The translations under genes were made by a program, and so were the position numbers. Below, piece by piece: positions 27,963 to 36,228 of a DNA stretch of 64,000 nucleotides. The stretch lies in NCBI RefSeq assembly GCF_900188235.1, contig NZ_FZNT01000003.1:62001-126000 (forward strand). Direction: 5' to 3'. The notes beneath the pieces are model-generated. The model was not told the DNA's origin, did no database searches, and was given only the letters and a program-made list of their open reading frames with translations. Source of the stretch: Lutibacter agarilyticus. GTDB lineage: Bacteria > Bacteroidota > Bacteroidia > Flavobacteriales > Flavobacteriaceae. How positions within the stretch are numbered: position 1 is the stretch's first letter; each line of letters starts with the position of its first letter.

Positions 27963-28616
27963 TTAATTTCCTTTAGCGTAATCAGCTAAAAACTGTGCTA
28001 AACCACTGTCTGTTAATGGGTGTTTTAACAATCCTGTAATTGAGCTTAAAGGACCTGTCATAACATCTGAACCAATTTTTGCACAATCAATTACGTGCAT
28101 TGTGTGGCGAATTGAAGCTGCCAATATTTGCGTTTCAAACCCGTAGTTATCATAAATCTGTCTGATTTCTGAAATTAAGTGCAATCCATCTGTTGAAATA
28201 TCATCCAATCTTCCTAAAAATGGAGACACATAGGTTGCTCCTGCTTTTGCAGCTAATAATGCTTGTCCTGCTGAAAACACTAAAGTAACGTTTGTTCTAA
28301 TTCCTTTATCTGAAAAGTATTTACATGCTTTTACTCCATCAGCAATCATTGGTAATTTTACCACAATTTGTGGATGTAACGCCGCTAATTCTTCACCTTG
28401 TTTTACCATTCCATCAAAATCTGTTGCAATTACTTCTGCTGAAACATCTCCATCTACAGCATTACATATATCTAAGTAATGCTTTAAAATATTTTCTGCG
28501 CCTGTAATTCCTTCTTTTGCCATTAATGATGGGTTTGTTGTAACTCCATCTAAAACACCTAATGCTTGCGCTTCTTTAATTTGCTCTAAATTTGCTGTAT
28601 CTATAAAAAATTTCAT
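27963..28616 (-). CDS. tal: Transaldolase (small TalC/FSA-type)
   Basis: This 217-residue protein has the opening MKFFIDTANLEQIKEAQ, the TTNPSLMAKEG motif and the Schiff-base lysine in VVKLPM (K87). Small transaldolases and fructose-6-phosphate aldolase (FSA) share this fold. At the residue that is Gln59 in E. coli FSA this protein has Glu61 (SAEVIAT), the transaldolase-type residue, so I favour transaldolase. It is the last gene of the xylose operon, 16 bases after tkt, and completes the conversion of xylulose-5-phosphate to glycolytic intermediates. Confidence 0.88.
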   Translation of the reverse strand: MKFFIDTANLEQIKEAQALGVLDGVTTNPSLMAKEGITGAENILKHYLDICNAVDGDVSAEVIATDFDGMVKQGEELAALHPQIVVKLPMIADGVKACKYFSDKGIRTNVTLVFSAGQALLAAKAGATYVSPFLGRLDDISTDGLHLISEIRQIYDNYGFETQILAASIRHTMHVIDCAKIGSDVMTGPLSSITGLLKHPLTDSGLAQFLADYAKGN

Positions 28617-28632
28617 CTTTCTATCTATTTTA

Positions 28633-30657
28633 TTATTTTAATAATTCTGTAACTTGGTTAAACACATTTTCTCCTGTAAATCCGAATTTCTCATCCAATA
28701 CTGTTGCTGGTGCAGAGTATCCAAAATGATCCAATCCAAATACTTTTCCGTTGTTTCCTACTAACCCTTCTAAGTTTACTGGTAAACCGGCTGTTAATCC
28801 AAATGCAGGTTTGCTTGATGGAATAACACTTTCTTGATATGCTTTTGATTGCAATCTGAAAATTCCTTCTGAAGGAACAGAAACTATTTTTGCTTTTATG
28901 TTTGCTCTTTCTGCTAATAATTTAGCACCTTCAATTAAAGTTGCTACTTCTGAACCATTTGCAATTAAAACAACATCTGGGTTTTCAACATCCTGTACAG
29001 TATAACCACCTTTTTCAGCTGCTAATGCCTCTTGGTATCTTGAAGTTGCTGCTGGAAGGTCTTTAATCCCTTGACGAGATAAAATCAATCCTGTTGGTGT
29101 TTTATCATTTTCCATCGCCATTTTCCAAGCTACATTGGTTTCTGCTGAATCTGCAGGACGTAATGCTGTAAAACAAGGATCTCCACTATGGTTTTTTAAT
29201 TTTTCTAACAAACGAATTTGTGCTTCTTGCTCAATTGGCTGATGTGTTGGTCCATCTTCACCTACTCTAAAAGCATCATGTGTCCAAACATATTTTACAG
29301 GTAATTCTTGTATCGCACTCATTCTAATTGCTGGTTTCATATAATCTGAAAACACAAAGAATGTTGCCACTACTGGAATTACACCACCGTGTAATGCAAT
29401 ACCATTTGCTATTGCTGCCATTGTTAATTCAGCAACACCTGCTTGTAAAAAGGCTCCTGAAAAATCGTTCTTTTTTATCGCATGTGTTTGCTTTAAAAAT
29501 CCATCCGTTTTATCACTATTAGATAAATCGGCTGAAGAAACAATCATATTCTCAACATTTTGAGCTAAATACCCCAATACATTTGCTGAAGCTGCTCTGG
29601 TTGCTAAACCTGGTTTATTCACTACCGATTCAAAATCTAAAGCTGGTAATTTTCCTGCTAAAAAGCCATCTAACTTTTCTGCTAATTCAGGATTTGCAGT
29701 TTTCCAAGCTGCTATTTCAGCTTTTTTAGTTTCTGCAGCTGCTTTTTTAGTTTCTAAAAGGGTTGCGTAAAACGCTTCAACATCCCCATATTTTGCAAAT
29801 GGATCGTTTACATCAGCACCTAAGTTTTTTAGGGTAGCATTAAAATCGGCTCCTGTATGTCCAATTGGTTGTCCGTGTAACTCACAATGTCCTTCCCAGT
29901 TAGCTCCTGTTTCAGTAACACAACCTTTACCCATAATTGTTTTACCAATTATTAAGGTTGGTTTTTCTTGCTCGTTATTGGCGTCTTTTAAGGCTTTTCT
30001 AATTGCATCATGATTATGACCATCAATAGTTACAACTTTCCAACCCCAAGCTTCATATTTTTTTGCAGTGTCTTCTGAAGTTACTTCATCAGTCATTGTA
30101 GATAATTGCACATCATTTGCATCATAAAACATTATAAAATTATTCAACCCTAAATGTCCTGCAATTCTTCCTGCTCCTTGTGAAATTTCTTCTTGAACTC
30201 CTCCATCTGAAATAAATCCATACACTTTATGATTCATCCAATAGCCAAAACGTTCTGCTAAAAATTTAGCTGCAATAGATGCTCCAACACCCATAGTATG
30301 TCCCTGACCTAAAGGTCCTGAAGTATTTTCAATACCTCTTTCAACATCAACTTCTGGATGACCTGGAGTTACTGATCCCCATTGTCTGAAGTTTTTTAAA
30401 TCTTCTTTTTTATAATTACCCAATAAATAATATTGCGCATATAATAAGGTTGATAAATGCCCTGCATCCATAAAGAAACGGTCTCTAAATGGCCAAGACA
30501 TATCACTTGGATCAAAGTTTAAAAATTCTGAATATAAAATATGCATAAAGTCAGCTCCTCCCATTGGTCCACCTGGATGCCCTGAATTTGCTTGCTCAAC
30601 CATTGAAATGGCCAAAGCTCTTATATTATCTGCTGCTCTTAAATTAATGTTACTCAT
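28633..30657 (-). CDS. tkt: Transketolase
   Basis: This 674-residue protein holds all three transketolase domains: the N-terminal thiamine diphosphate domain (HPGGPMGGADFM, then a diphosphate-binding SDGGVQEEISQ), the pyrimidine domain (about 350-520, with VGEDGPTHQPIEQ) and the C-terminal domain. The usual GDG of the cofactor motif reads SDG here, which I recall as normal in Bacteroidota transketolases. It transfers two-carbon units between pentose and hexose phosphates. Its place between the xylose transporter and transaldolase genes dedicates it to xylose catabolism, although it may serve the whole cell if no other copy exists. Confidence 0.96.
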   Translation of the reverse strand: MSNINLRAADNIRALAISMVEQANSGHPGGPMGGADFMHILYSEFLNFDPSDMSWPFRDRFFMDAGHLSTLLYAQYYLLGNYKKEDLKNFRQWGSVTPGHPEVDVERGIENTSGPLGQGHTMGVGASIAAKFLAERFGYWMNHKVYGFISDGGVQEEISQGAGRIAGHLGLNNFIMFYDANDVQLSTMTDEVTSEDTAKKYEAWGWKVVTIDGHNHDAIRKALKDANNEQEKPTLIIGKTIMGKGCVTETGANWEGHCELHGQPIGHTGADFNATLKNLGADVNDPFAKYGDVEAFYATLLETKKAAAETKKAEIAAWKTANPELAEKLDGFLAGKLPALDFESVVNKPGLATRAASANVLGYLAQNVENMIVSSADLSNSDKTDGFLKQTHAIKKNDFSGAFLQAGVAELTMAAIANGIALHGGVIPVVATFFVFSDYMKPAIRMSAIQELPVKYVWTHDAFRVGEDGPTHQPIEQEAQIRLLEKLKNHSGDPCFTALRPADSAETNVAWKMAMENDKTPTGLILSRQGIKDLPAATSRYQEALAAEKGGYTVQDVENPDVVLIANGSEVATLIEGAKLLAERANIKAKIVSVPSEGIFRLQSKAYQESVIPSSKPAFGLTAGLPVNLEGLVGNNGKVFGLDHFGYSAPATVLDEKFGFTGENVFNQVTELLK

Positions 30658-30675
30658 ATTTCTGTTGTTTATTAA

Positions 30676-30722
30676 AACTAATTAAATGGATTAGAATAAT
30701 ATTCTAATCCATTTAATTAGTT
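30676..30722 (-). terminator. 22-bp perfect hairpin between the sugar porter and tkt
   Basis: The arms 30676-30697 and 30701-30722 are perfect inverted repeats with a 3-base loop. On the minus strand the hairpin follows the transporter stop by 18 bases and is followed by TTTTAAT, a weak U-tract. It could be a partial terminator or an RNA-stabilising element that sets the relative level of transporter and tkt/tal. Confidence 0.7.
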
Positions 30723-30740
30723 ATGATTGTAATTTTATTA

Positions 30741-32159
30741 TTATTTTTTCCAAAGTCCTTCCATTTCTTCCAATGTTTTTCCTTTTGTTTCAGGAACAAA
30801 TTTCAATATGAAGAACATCGCTAATAGACTCATTATTCCGTAAACCCAGTATGCGAAACCGTGATTAAATTGCTCCGTTAAAGCTGAATTATCATTCATC
30901 ATTGGGAATGTAACAGATACTAAATAATTAGAAATCCATTGTGCTGCAACTGCAATTGCCAGCGCTCTTCCTCTAATTTTATTAGGGAAAATTTCAGCCA
31001 ACAACACCCAAGTAACAGGTCCCCAACTCATAGCGAAACTTGCAACATACAACATCATACAAAACAATGCTAAATATCCTGTAGCTCCTGTAAAGAATAC
31101 AAAACCTAAAGAAAGCATTGCGATTGCCATACCTAAAGCACCAATAATCATTAATGGTTTTCTACCGTATTTATCTACTGTTCTTACCGCTATAATTGTA
31201 AATAAGAAATTCACAATCCCTACAATAATAGTCATTAACAAAGCACTATCTGTACCTGAAGAAATTGTTTTAAAAATCTCTGGAGCATAATATAACACTA
31301 CATTGATACCTACAAATTGTTGAAAAATAGAAAGTAAAACTCCTATAATAATTACCATCCATCCAAAAGATAATAATTTTCCAGAAGTTGTTTCGTTCAT
31401 AGATACTTTTATTTCTTCTAAAACACGTTCGCCTTCTTCTTTTCCATTTACCTTAATTAATACACTTAAAGCTTCTTCTGGCTTATTTTGTAACATTAAT
31501 GAACGTGGTGTGTCTGGCACAAAGAATAACAACCCTAAAAATAATCCTGCAGGAATAACTTCAGAAGCAAACATCCATCTCCATCCTATTGCATTTAACC
31601 ATTCATCTGAACCCCCACTTCTTGATATAAAGTAGTTCACAAAATATACCACCATAAAACCACCAACAATTGCTAATTGATTGAAAGAAACTAATTTCCC
31701 TCTACTATCAGCAGGGGCAATTTCAGCAATATATAATGGAGATAGCATAGACGCTAAACCAACACCAATACCACCAATAATTCTATATACAATAAAAATT
31801 GTTGAAAAAGTATGGTCACCTTCTCCTATTGGTTTCAATAACATTTCTGGCATTGCAGAACCTAGCGCCGAGATTAAAAACAAAACAGCCGCTATGATTA
31901 ATCCATTTTTTCTACCAAATTTTTTACTGATAACCCCACCAAAAACACCTCCAATGACACAACCTATTAAGGCACTTGAAACTAAAAATCCTTTAAAAGC
32001 ACTTGCTGCAGTTTCACTTAAGCCTTTGGGCATTACAAAAAAGCTATCTAAGGAACCTACTGTTCCTGAAATTACTCCTGTATCATATCCAAATAGTAGA
32101 CCTCCTAAAGTCGCTACAAGTGTTAGTTTTAATAAATAGGATGAATTTGATGTTTTCAT
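30741..32159 (-). CDS. xylE: MFS sugar porter, probably D-xylose:H+ symporter
   Basis: This 472-residue protein has 12 membrane helices and sugar-porter signatures: GGLLFGYDTGVISG at helix 1, the DRRGRK-type loop variants (KKFGRKN, DKYGRKP) and PETKGKTLEE at the C-terminus. The QQFVGINVVLYYAPEIF segment in helix 7 is the sugar-binding region shared by XylE and GLUT proteins. Placement between xylA and tkt makes D-xylose the probable substrate. It imports free sugar across the inner membrane with protons. Confidence 0.9.
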   Translation of the reverse strand: MKTSNSSYLLKLTLVATLGGLLFGYDTGVISGTVGSLDSFFVMPKGLSETAASAFKGFLVSSALIGCVIGGVFGGVISKKFGRKNGLIIAAVLFLISALGSAMPEMLLKPIGEGDHTFSTIFIVYRIIGGIGVGLASMLSPLYIAEIAPADSRGKLVSFNQLAIVGGFMVVYFVNYFISRSGGSDEWLNAIGWRWMFASEVIPAGLFLGLLFFVPDTPRSLMLQNKPEEALSVLIKVNGKEEGERVLEEIKVSMNETTSGKLLSFGWMVIIIGVLLSIFQQFVGINVVLYYAPEIFKTISSGTDSALLMTIIVGIVNFLFTIIAVRTVDKYGRKPLMIIGALGMAIAMLSLGFVFFTGATGYLALFCMMLYVASFAMSWGPVTWVLLAEIFPNKIRGRALAIAVAAQWISNYLVSVTFPMMNDNSALTEQFNHGFAYWVYGIMSLLAMFFILKFVPETKGKTLEEMEGLWKK

Positions 32160-32185
32160 ATGTTTTGTTGGTTTAAAGTTTACAT

Positions 32186-32223
32186 AAAAAAAGCGTGTTA
32201 ATTATGTATTAACACGCTTTTTT
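32186..32223 (-). terminator. Terminator-type hairpin between xylA and the sugar porter
   Basis: A perfect 16-bp stem (32187-32202 with 32208-32223) and a T-run on the minus strand (complement of 32186-32192) lie 6 bases after the xylA stop. It should reduce read-through into the transporter gene or mark the end of an xylR-xylB-xylA transcript. Confidence 0.85.
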
Positions 32224-32228
32224 AGGTT

Positions 32229-33554
32229 TTAAATGTATTGGTTAATGATATTTTCGAATAACTCTTGTTTACCACTTTGTAACGATAACTCACCGTTTTC
32301 TTGAGCAATTTTGTACAAGTCTTCCATAGATAATTTTCCTTCTTCAAAAGCTTTTCCATTACCTCCATCAAATGAAGCATAACGCTCTTTTCTTAATTTA
32401 TCATAAGGAGAAGAAGTAATGATTTTATCAGCAATTAGTAATGCTCTTGCAAAAGTATCAGCACCACCAATATGTGCGTGGAATACATCTTCCATATCTG
32501 TTGAATTTCTTCTAATTTTAGCATCAAAGTTTACACCTCCACCTTGAAGACCTCCAGCTTTTAAGAATACCAACATTGCTTCTGTAGTTTCTTGAATGCT
32601 ATTTGGGAATTGATCAGTATCCCATCCGTTTTGGTAATCTCCACGGTTGGCATCTAAACTTCCTAACATCCCTGCTTTTGCTGCAGTTTCAATTTCGTGT
32701 TGGAATGTGTGTTGTGCTAATGTTGCGTGGTTTACTTCAATATTCATTTTGAAATCTTTGTCTAAACCTTGCTCACGTAAAAATCCAATGGCTGTTGCAC
32801 AATCAAAATCATATTGATGTTTCATTGGCTCCATTGGCTTAGGCTCAATAAAGAAATTCCCTTTAAATCCTTGTGCACGTGCATAATCACGAGCCATTCT
32901 TAAAAACTGTCCCATATGGTCTAATTCTCTTCCCATATCAGTATTTAATAACGACATATAACCTTCACGTCCTCCCCAGAACACATAATTTTCTCCTTCT
33001 AGTGCAATCGTTGCATCTAAGGCTAATTTAATTTGTCCTCCTGCTCTTGCTACAACATCAAAATCTGGATTTGTTGAAGCGCCATTCATATAACGAGGAT
33101 TTGAAAAACAGTTTGCTGTTCCCCATAATAATTTAATATTATTCCCTTTTTTCTTCTCTTGTAAGTACTCAGTAATAGCAGCTACTCTTTTTTCTTGCTC
33201 TCCAAAAGTTGCTCCTTCTTGAATTAAATCTGTATCGTGAAAACAGAAATAATCAAAGCCCATTTTACTAATAAACTCAAATGCTGCATCGGCTTTATCT
33301 TTTGCTGCTTGAATTGGATCTGCTGCTTGATCCCAACCAAAACTTTGTGTTCCTGGTCCAAAAGGATCTCCTCCTTGTCCGCAGAATGTATGCCAGTAAG
33401 CGATTGCAAATTTAAAATGCTCACGCATTGTTTTTCCTGCTACAACTTGCTCTGGGTTGTAATATTTGAATGCGAAAGGATTATCTGATTCCTTTCCTTC
33501 AAACTGAATGTCTCCAATACCTTTAAAGTATTCTTTGTTTCCTAAAATTGCCAT
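32229..33554 (-). CDS. xylA: Xylose isomerase
   Basis: This 441-residue protein has the class II xylose isomerase features: [12 protein letters not shown] (catalytic histidine region), [24 protein letters not shown] and [20 protein letters not shown], which carry the two-metal ligands. It interconverts D-xylose and D-xylulose in the cytosol. The length fits the long class II group. It is 18 bases downstream of xylB. Confidence 0.97.
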   Translation of the reverse strand: MAILGNKEYFKGIGDIQFEGKESDNPFAFKYYNPEQVVAGKTMREHFKFAIAYWHTFCGQGGDPFGPGTQSFGWDQAADPIQAAKDKADAAFEFISKMGFDYFCFHDTDLIQEGATFGEQEKRVAAITEYLQEKKKGNNIKLLWGTANCFSNPRYMNGASTNPDFDVVARAGGQIKLALDATIALEGENYVFWGGREGYMSLLNTDMGRELDHMGQFLRMARDYARAQGFKGNFFIEPKPMEPMKHQYDFDCATAIGFLREQGLDKDFKMNIEVNHATLAQHTFQHEIETAAKAGMLGSLDANRGDYQNGWDTDQFPNSIQETTEAMLVFLKAGGLQGGGVNFDAKIRRNSTDMEDVFHAHIGGADTFARALLIADKIITSSPYDKLRKERYASFDGGNGKAFEEGKLSMEDLYKIAQENGELSLQSGKQELFENIINQYI

Positions 33555-33572
33555 TTTTAATATATATTTATG

Positions 33573-35060
33573 TTATTTATTGTATTGATTTTCTAAATCT
33601 TGTTTCCATAATTGGTAAGCATCCTCATACATTTTCTTATCTTTTAAAGGATGATACGTCATTACGTGTTCATTGTCTGAAAATGCATCGTTCAATGTTT
33701 TAAAATCTCCTGTGCTTACCCCTGCTGCTCTTGCTGCGCCAACTGCGCCTGTGGTATCTATAATATTGATATCACTGCCTACCAATGTTGCAATGGTATT
33801 TGAAAATATTTCTGAACGGAATAAATTATCGTTACCAGCTCTTATGGCTGATAAATCAACACCGTCATTTTTCAAAATATCAATTCCATATACAAATGAA
33901 AAAGCGATTCCTTCTAATGATGCTCTTAATAAATGTGCTTTATTGTGCTTGTTGAAGTTTAAGTTAAACATACTTGCGCCTGTGTTTTTACTATTCAACA
34001 TACGTTCTGCGCCATTACCAAAAGGTAAAATTCTTAAACCATCTGAACCTACAGAAATAGCCTCTGCTAAATTGTTCATATCGTTATATGATTCTGTTGA
34101 AGCAACTACGTTATGCTTCATCCAACTGTATTGAATTCCTGCGCCATTGATACACAATAATTTCCCAATTCTTGGCTGTTCAACTGTGTAATTTACGTGA
34201 GCAAAATTGTTAATTCTTGAGCTTTCTTGTGTTTTTGTACTATCTGTAATTGCATATACAACACCCGATGTTCCTCCTGTAGCTGCTATTTCCCCCGGAT
34301 GAAATGCATTTAATGACAAAGCGTTGTTTGGTTGATCTCCTGCTCTGTACAATACTGGAATTCCTTCAGGCAAACCAATTTCTTCGGAAGCCTTTTTAGT
34401 TACAATTCCTTGATTTGAAAATGTTGGAACTATGGTTGGAATTACATCGGTACTTATACCCATATAATCAAACAACCAATCGGCCAATTTATTTTGTTTA
34501 AAATCCCACATAATTCCTTCTGACAATCCAGAAATTGTAGTGGTAGCTTCGCCCGTTAATTTCATAGCAATAAAATCTCCAGGCAACATTAATTTATCAA
34601 CTTTTTCAAAAATCGCTGGTTCGTTTTCCTTCACCCATTTTAATTTTGAAAGTGTAAAATTCCCTGGTGAATTTAATAAGTTAGATACACATTTGTCTTC
34701 TCCAACGCCTTGAAAAGTTGCATCTCCAATTTCAACAGCTCTACTATCGCACCAAATAATGGAAGGTCTTAAAACTTCTTGGTTTTTATCAACCACAACC
34801 ATTCCGTGCATTTGATAAGCAATACCCACTCCCTTAATTTGCTTAGAAAGAACACCCGTTTGTTTTAGTAACTTTTTAGTTACTTCACCTATGTTTTTCC
34901 ACCAAAAATTAGGATCTTGTTCTGCCCAACCTGCTTGTAAGGCTAAAATTGACATTTCTGTTTCTGGATATTGAGTAATACCTACTGACTTTCCTGTACT
35001 TGCTTCAATCAAAGCTGCTTTGACTGATGAACTTCCTAAATCATATCCTATGTAATACAT
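33573..35060 (-). CDS. xylB: Xylulokinase (FGGY family)
   Basis: This 495-residue FGGY-type carbohydrate kinase opens with the phosphate-binding YYIGYDLGSSSVKAALIE. A central substrate motif (QMHGMVVVD, WCDSRAVEIGD) and a C-terminal ATP-binding region (GAVGAARAAGVSTG) follow. Xylulokinase phosphorylates D-xylulose to xylulose-5-phosphate. The MHGM segment and the flanking xylA support xylulose over glycerol or gluconate. It starts 5 bases after xylR, consistent with one transcript. Confidence 0.94.
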   Translation of the reverse strand: MYYIGYDLGSSSVKAALIEASTGKSVGITQYPETEMSILALQAGWAEQDPNFWWKNIGEVTKKLLKQTGVLSKQIKGVGIAYQMHGMVVVDKNQEVLRPSIIWCDSRAVEIGDATFQGVGEDKCVSNLLNSPGNFTLSKLKWVKENEPAIFEKVDKLMLPGDFIAMKLTGEATTTISGLSEGIMWDFKQNKLADWLFDYMGISTDVIPTIVPTFSNQGIVTKKASEEIGLPEGIPVLYRAGDQPNNALSLNAFHPGEIAATGGTSGVVYAITDSTKTQESSRINNFAHVNYTVEQPRIGKLLCINGAGIQYSWMKHNVVASTESYNDMNNLAEAISVGSDGLRILPFGNGAERMLNSKNTGASMFNLNFNKHNKAHLLRASLEGIAFSFVYGIDILKNDGVDLSAIRAGNDNLFRSEIFSNTIATLVGSDINIIDTTGAVGAARAAGVSTGDFKTLNDAFSDNEHVMTYHPLKDKKMYEDAYQLWKQDLENQYNK

Positions 35061-35065
35061 AAATC

Positions 35066-36067
35066 TTATAATGAATCTCTTACTATTAATTTTGTTGGTA
35101 TATATTGTTGCATCACTATATCATTTTTAATAAATTCTGCAGCTTTTGTTCCTAATTCTTTAAAATCAGTTGAAACAACTGAAATTCCTTTATAAATAAA
35201 TTTCTTCATGGGCGTTTCGTTATAAGATAAAAAACCTACATCGGTTCCTGGCTCCAAGTTTCTATCTCTACATTGCTCCAAGAAAACACCTAAAATTCGA
35301 TCACTAACACTTATGTAAGCTGTATTTTCTTCAACTTCAAAAAGTTTTGAATTGGTGATAACTTTATAATTAAAATGATGTTCTTTACAAAACTTTTTAA
35401 AATATGTAACCGTTTCAATTGGATGGTTTGTGTATTCAGGATATATAAAACTTACTTTTTTGTACTTCCTAAACAAATCAATAGCACTTGTTAAAGATTC
35501 ATAAAAAGCTTTCCCAAAATCTTGGAATAAATAATTATTTTTAGGAGTTGAATGTATATCCCAATCAATTAACAATAACTTTTCATTGCTTATTTTTGCC
35601 ACTGTTGAAGCAACATCTTTATCATCAAAATTCATAACAATGTATTTATAATACTTTCCAATACTATTGTTTATTATTGTTTTAAAATTATCGATATTAT
35701 AATGGTGAAATTGTACATCGGGTATAATATTACTAGGTAAATTATTAATAAACGAATGATACATCACTTCTTTATACGCTTTAAAAGTATCTAAAACCAA
35801 TAAGATTTTACGAGTATCACTTGCTACATAATAGCCTTTATTAGGTACAGATTCTATAACACCGTTTTCTTTTAATATAGAATAAGCTTTAAAAACAGTA
35901 TCACGAGATAAATTATGCGTTTTACAAATAGCATTAACTGAAGGTAATAAATCACCAATAGAAATTACATCCTTTGCTATTGCATTATTAACTGAATTTA
36001 CAAATTGTTGATACTTTGGAATATCGCTTTCGTGATTGATTTTAAAAATAACATTCTTGTCACTCAT
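35066..36067 (-). CDS. xylR: GntR-family xylose regulator with sugar-binding-protein-like sensor domain
   Basis: This 333-residue protein has an N-terminal winged helix-turn-helix of the GntR family (about 14-78, with SVNAICKTHNLSRDTVFKAYSILKEN split over the recognition helix) and a C-terminal LacI-like periplasmic-binding-protein fold (about 85-333, with DVGFLSYNETPM and LGTKAAEFI). This architecture is common for sugar-sensing GntR regulators of Bacteroidota and differs from the AraC-type XylR of E. coli. It is the first gene of the xylose operon and likely autoregulates it. The effector is inferred to be xylose or xylulose. Confidence 0.87.
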   Translation of the reverse strand: MSDKNVIFKINHESDIPKYQQFVNSVNNAIAKDVISIGDLLPSVNAICKTHNLSRDTVFKAYSILKENGVIESVPNKGYYVASDTRKILLVLDTFKAYKEVMYHSFINNLPSNIIPDVQFHHYNIDNFKTIINNSIGKYYKYIVMNFDDKDVASTVAKISNEKLLLIDWDIHSTPKNNYLFQDFGKAFYESLTSAIDLFRKYKKVSFIYPEYTNHPIETVTYFKKFCKEHHFNYKVITNSKLFEVEENTAYISVSDRILGVFLEQCRDRNLEPGTDVGFLSYNETPMKKFIYKGISVVSTDFKELGTKAAEFIKNDIVMQQYIPTKLIVRDSL

Positions 36068-36072
36068 TTTTT

Positions 36073-36093
36073 GTTCTGTTCTGTTGCGTTCTG
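36073..36093 (-). promoter_or_regulatory. Triplicated GTTCTG motif at the xylR start region (candidate operator)
   Basis: GTTCTG occurs at 36073-36078, 36078-36083 and 36088-36093, spaced 5 and 10 bases apart, between the -7 box and the start codon of xylR. Its position over the expected transcription start suits a repressor site; the binding protein is inferred to be XylR itself. Confidence 0.4.
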
Positions 36094-36122
36094 CAAAGTT
36101 AGTACTTTATTTATTAAGACAA
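36094..36122 (-). promoter_or_regulatory. Promoter of the xylose operon
   Basis: On the minus strand TAACTTTG (36101-36094) is an exact TAnnTTTG -7 box, with TTG (36122-36120) 18 bases upstream, the canonical flavobacterial spacing. The -7 box is 26 bases before the xylR ATG. Confidence 0.7.
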
Positions 36123-36197
36123 AACAATATTAAATAAAATTTAAACCTCACCCATCCTGTACTGTTATGGCATCAGACAACAACAAGTTTAATGCAT

Positions 36198-36226
36198 AAA
36201 AAAAGAGGCTAAATGCCTCTTTTTTT
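36198..36226 (-). terminator. Terminator after the FG-GAP/ASPIC lipoprotein gene
   Basis: A perfect 12-bp stem (36198-36209 with 36215-36226) whose minus-strand copy ends in a T-run lies 2 bases after the stop codon of the large lipoprotein gene. It closes the amino-sugar locus. Confidence 0.92.
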
Positions 36227-36228
36227 TA

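Noticed and set aside
31681-32139. A 152-codon open frame on the plus strand inside the sugar porter gene
   Set aside because: It lies wholly antisense to a well-supported transporter gene, has no recognisable motif and reflects its codon pattern.
33673-34134. A 153-codon open frame on the plus strand inside xylB
   Set aside because: It is antisense to xylulokinase, shows no motif and has no ribosome-binding or promoter context.
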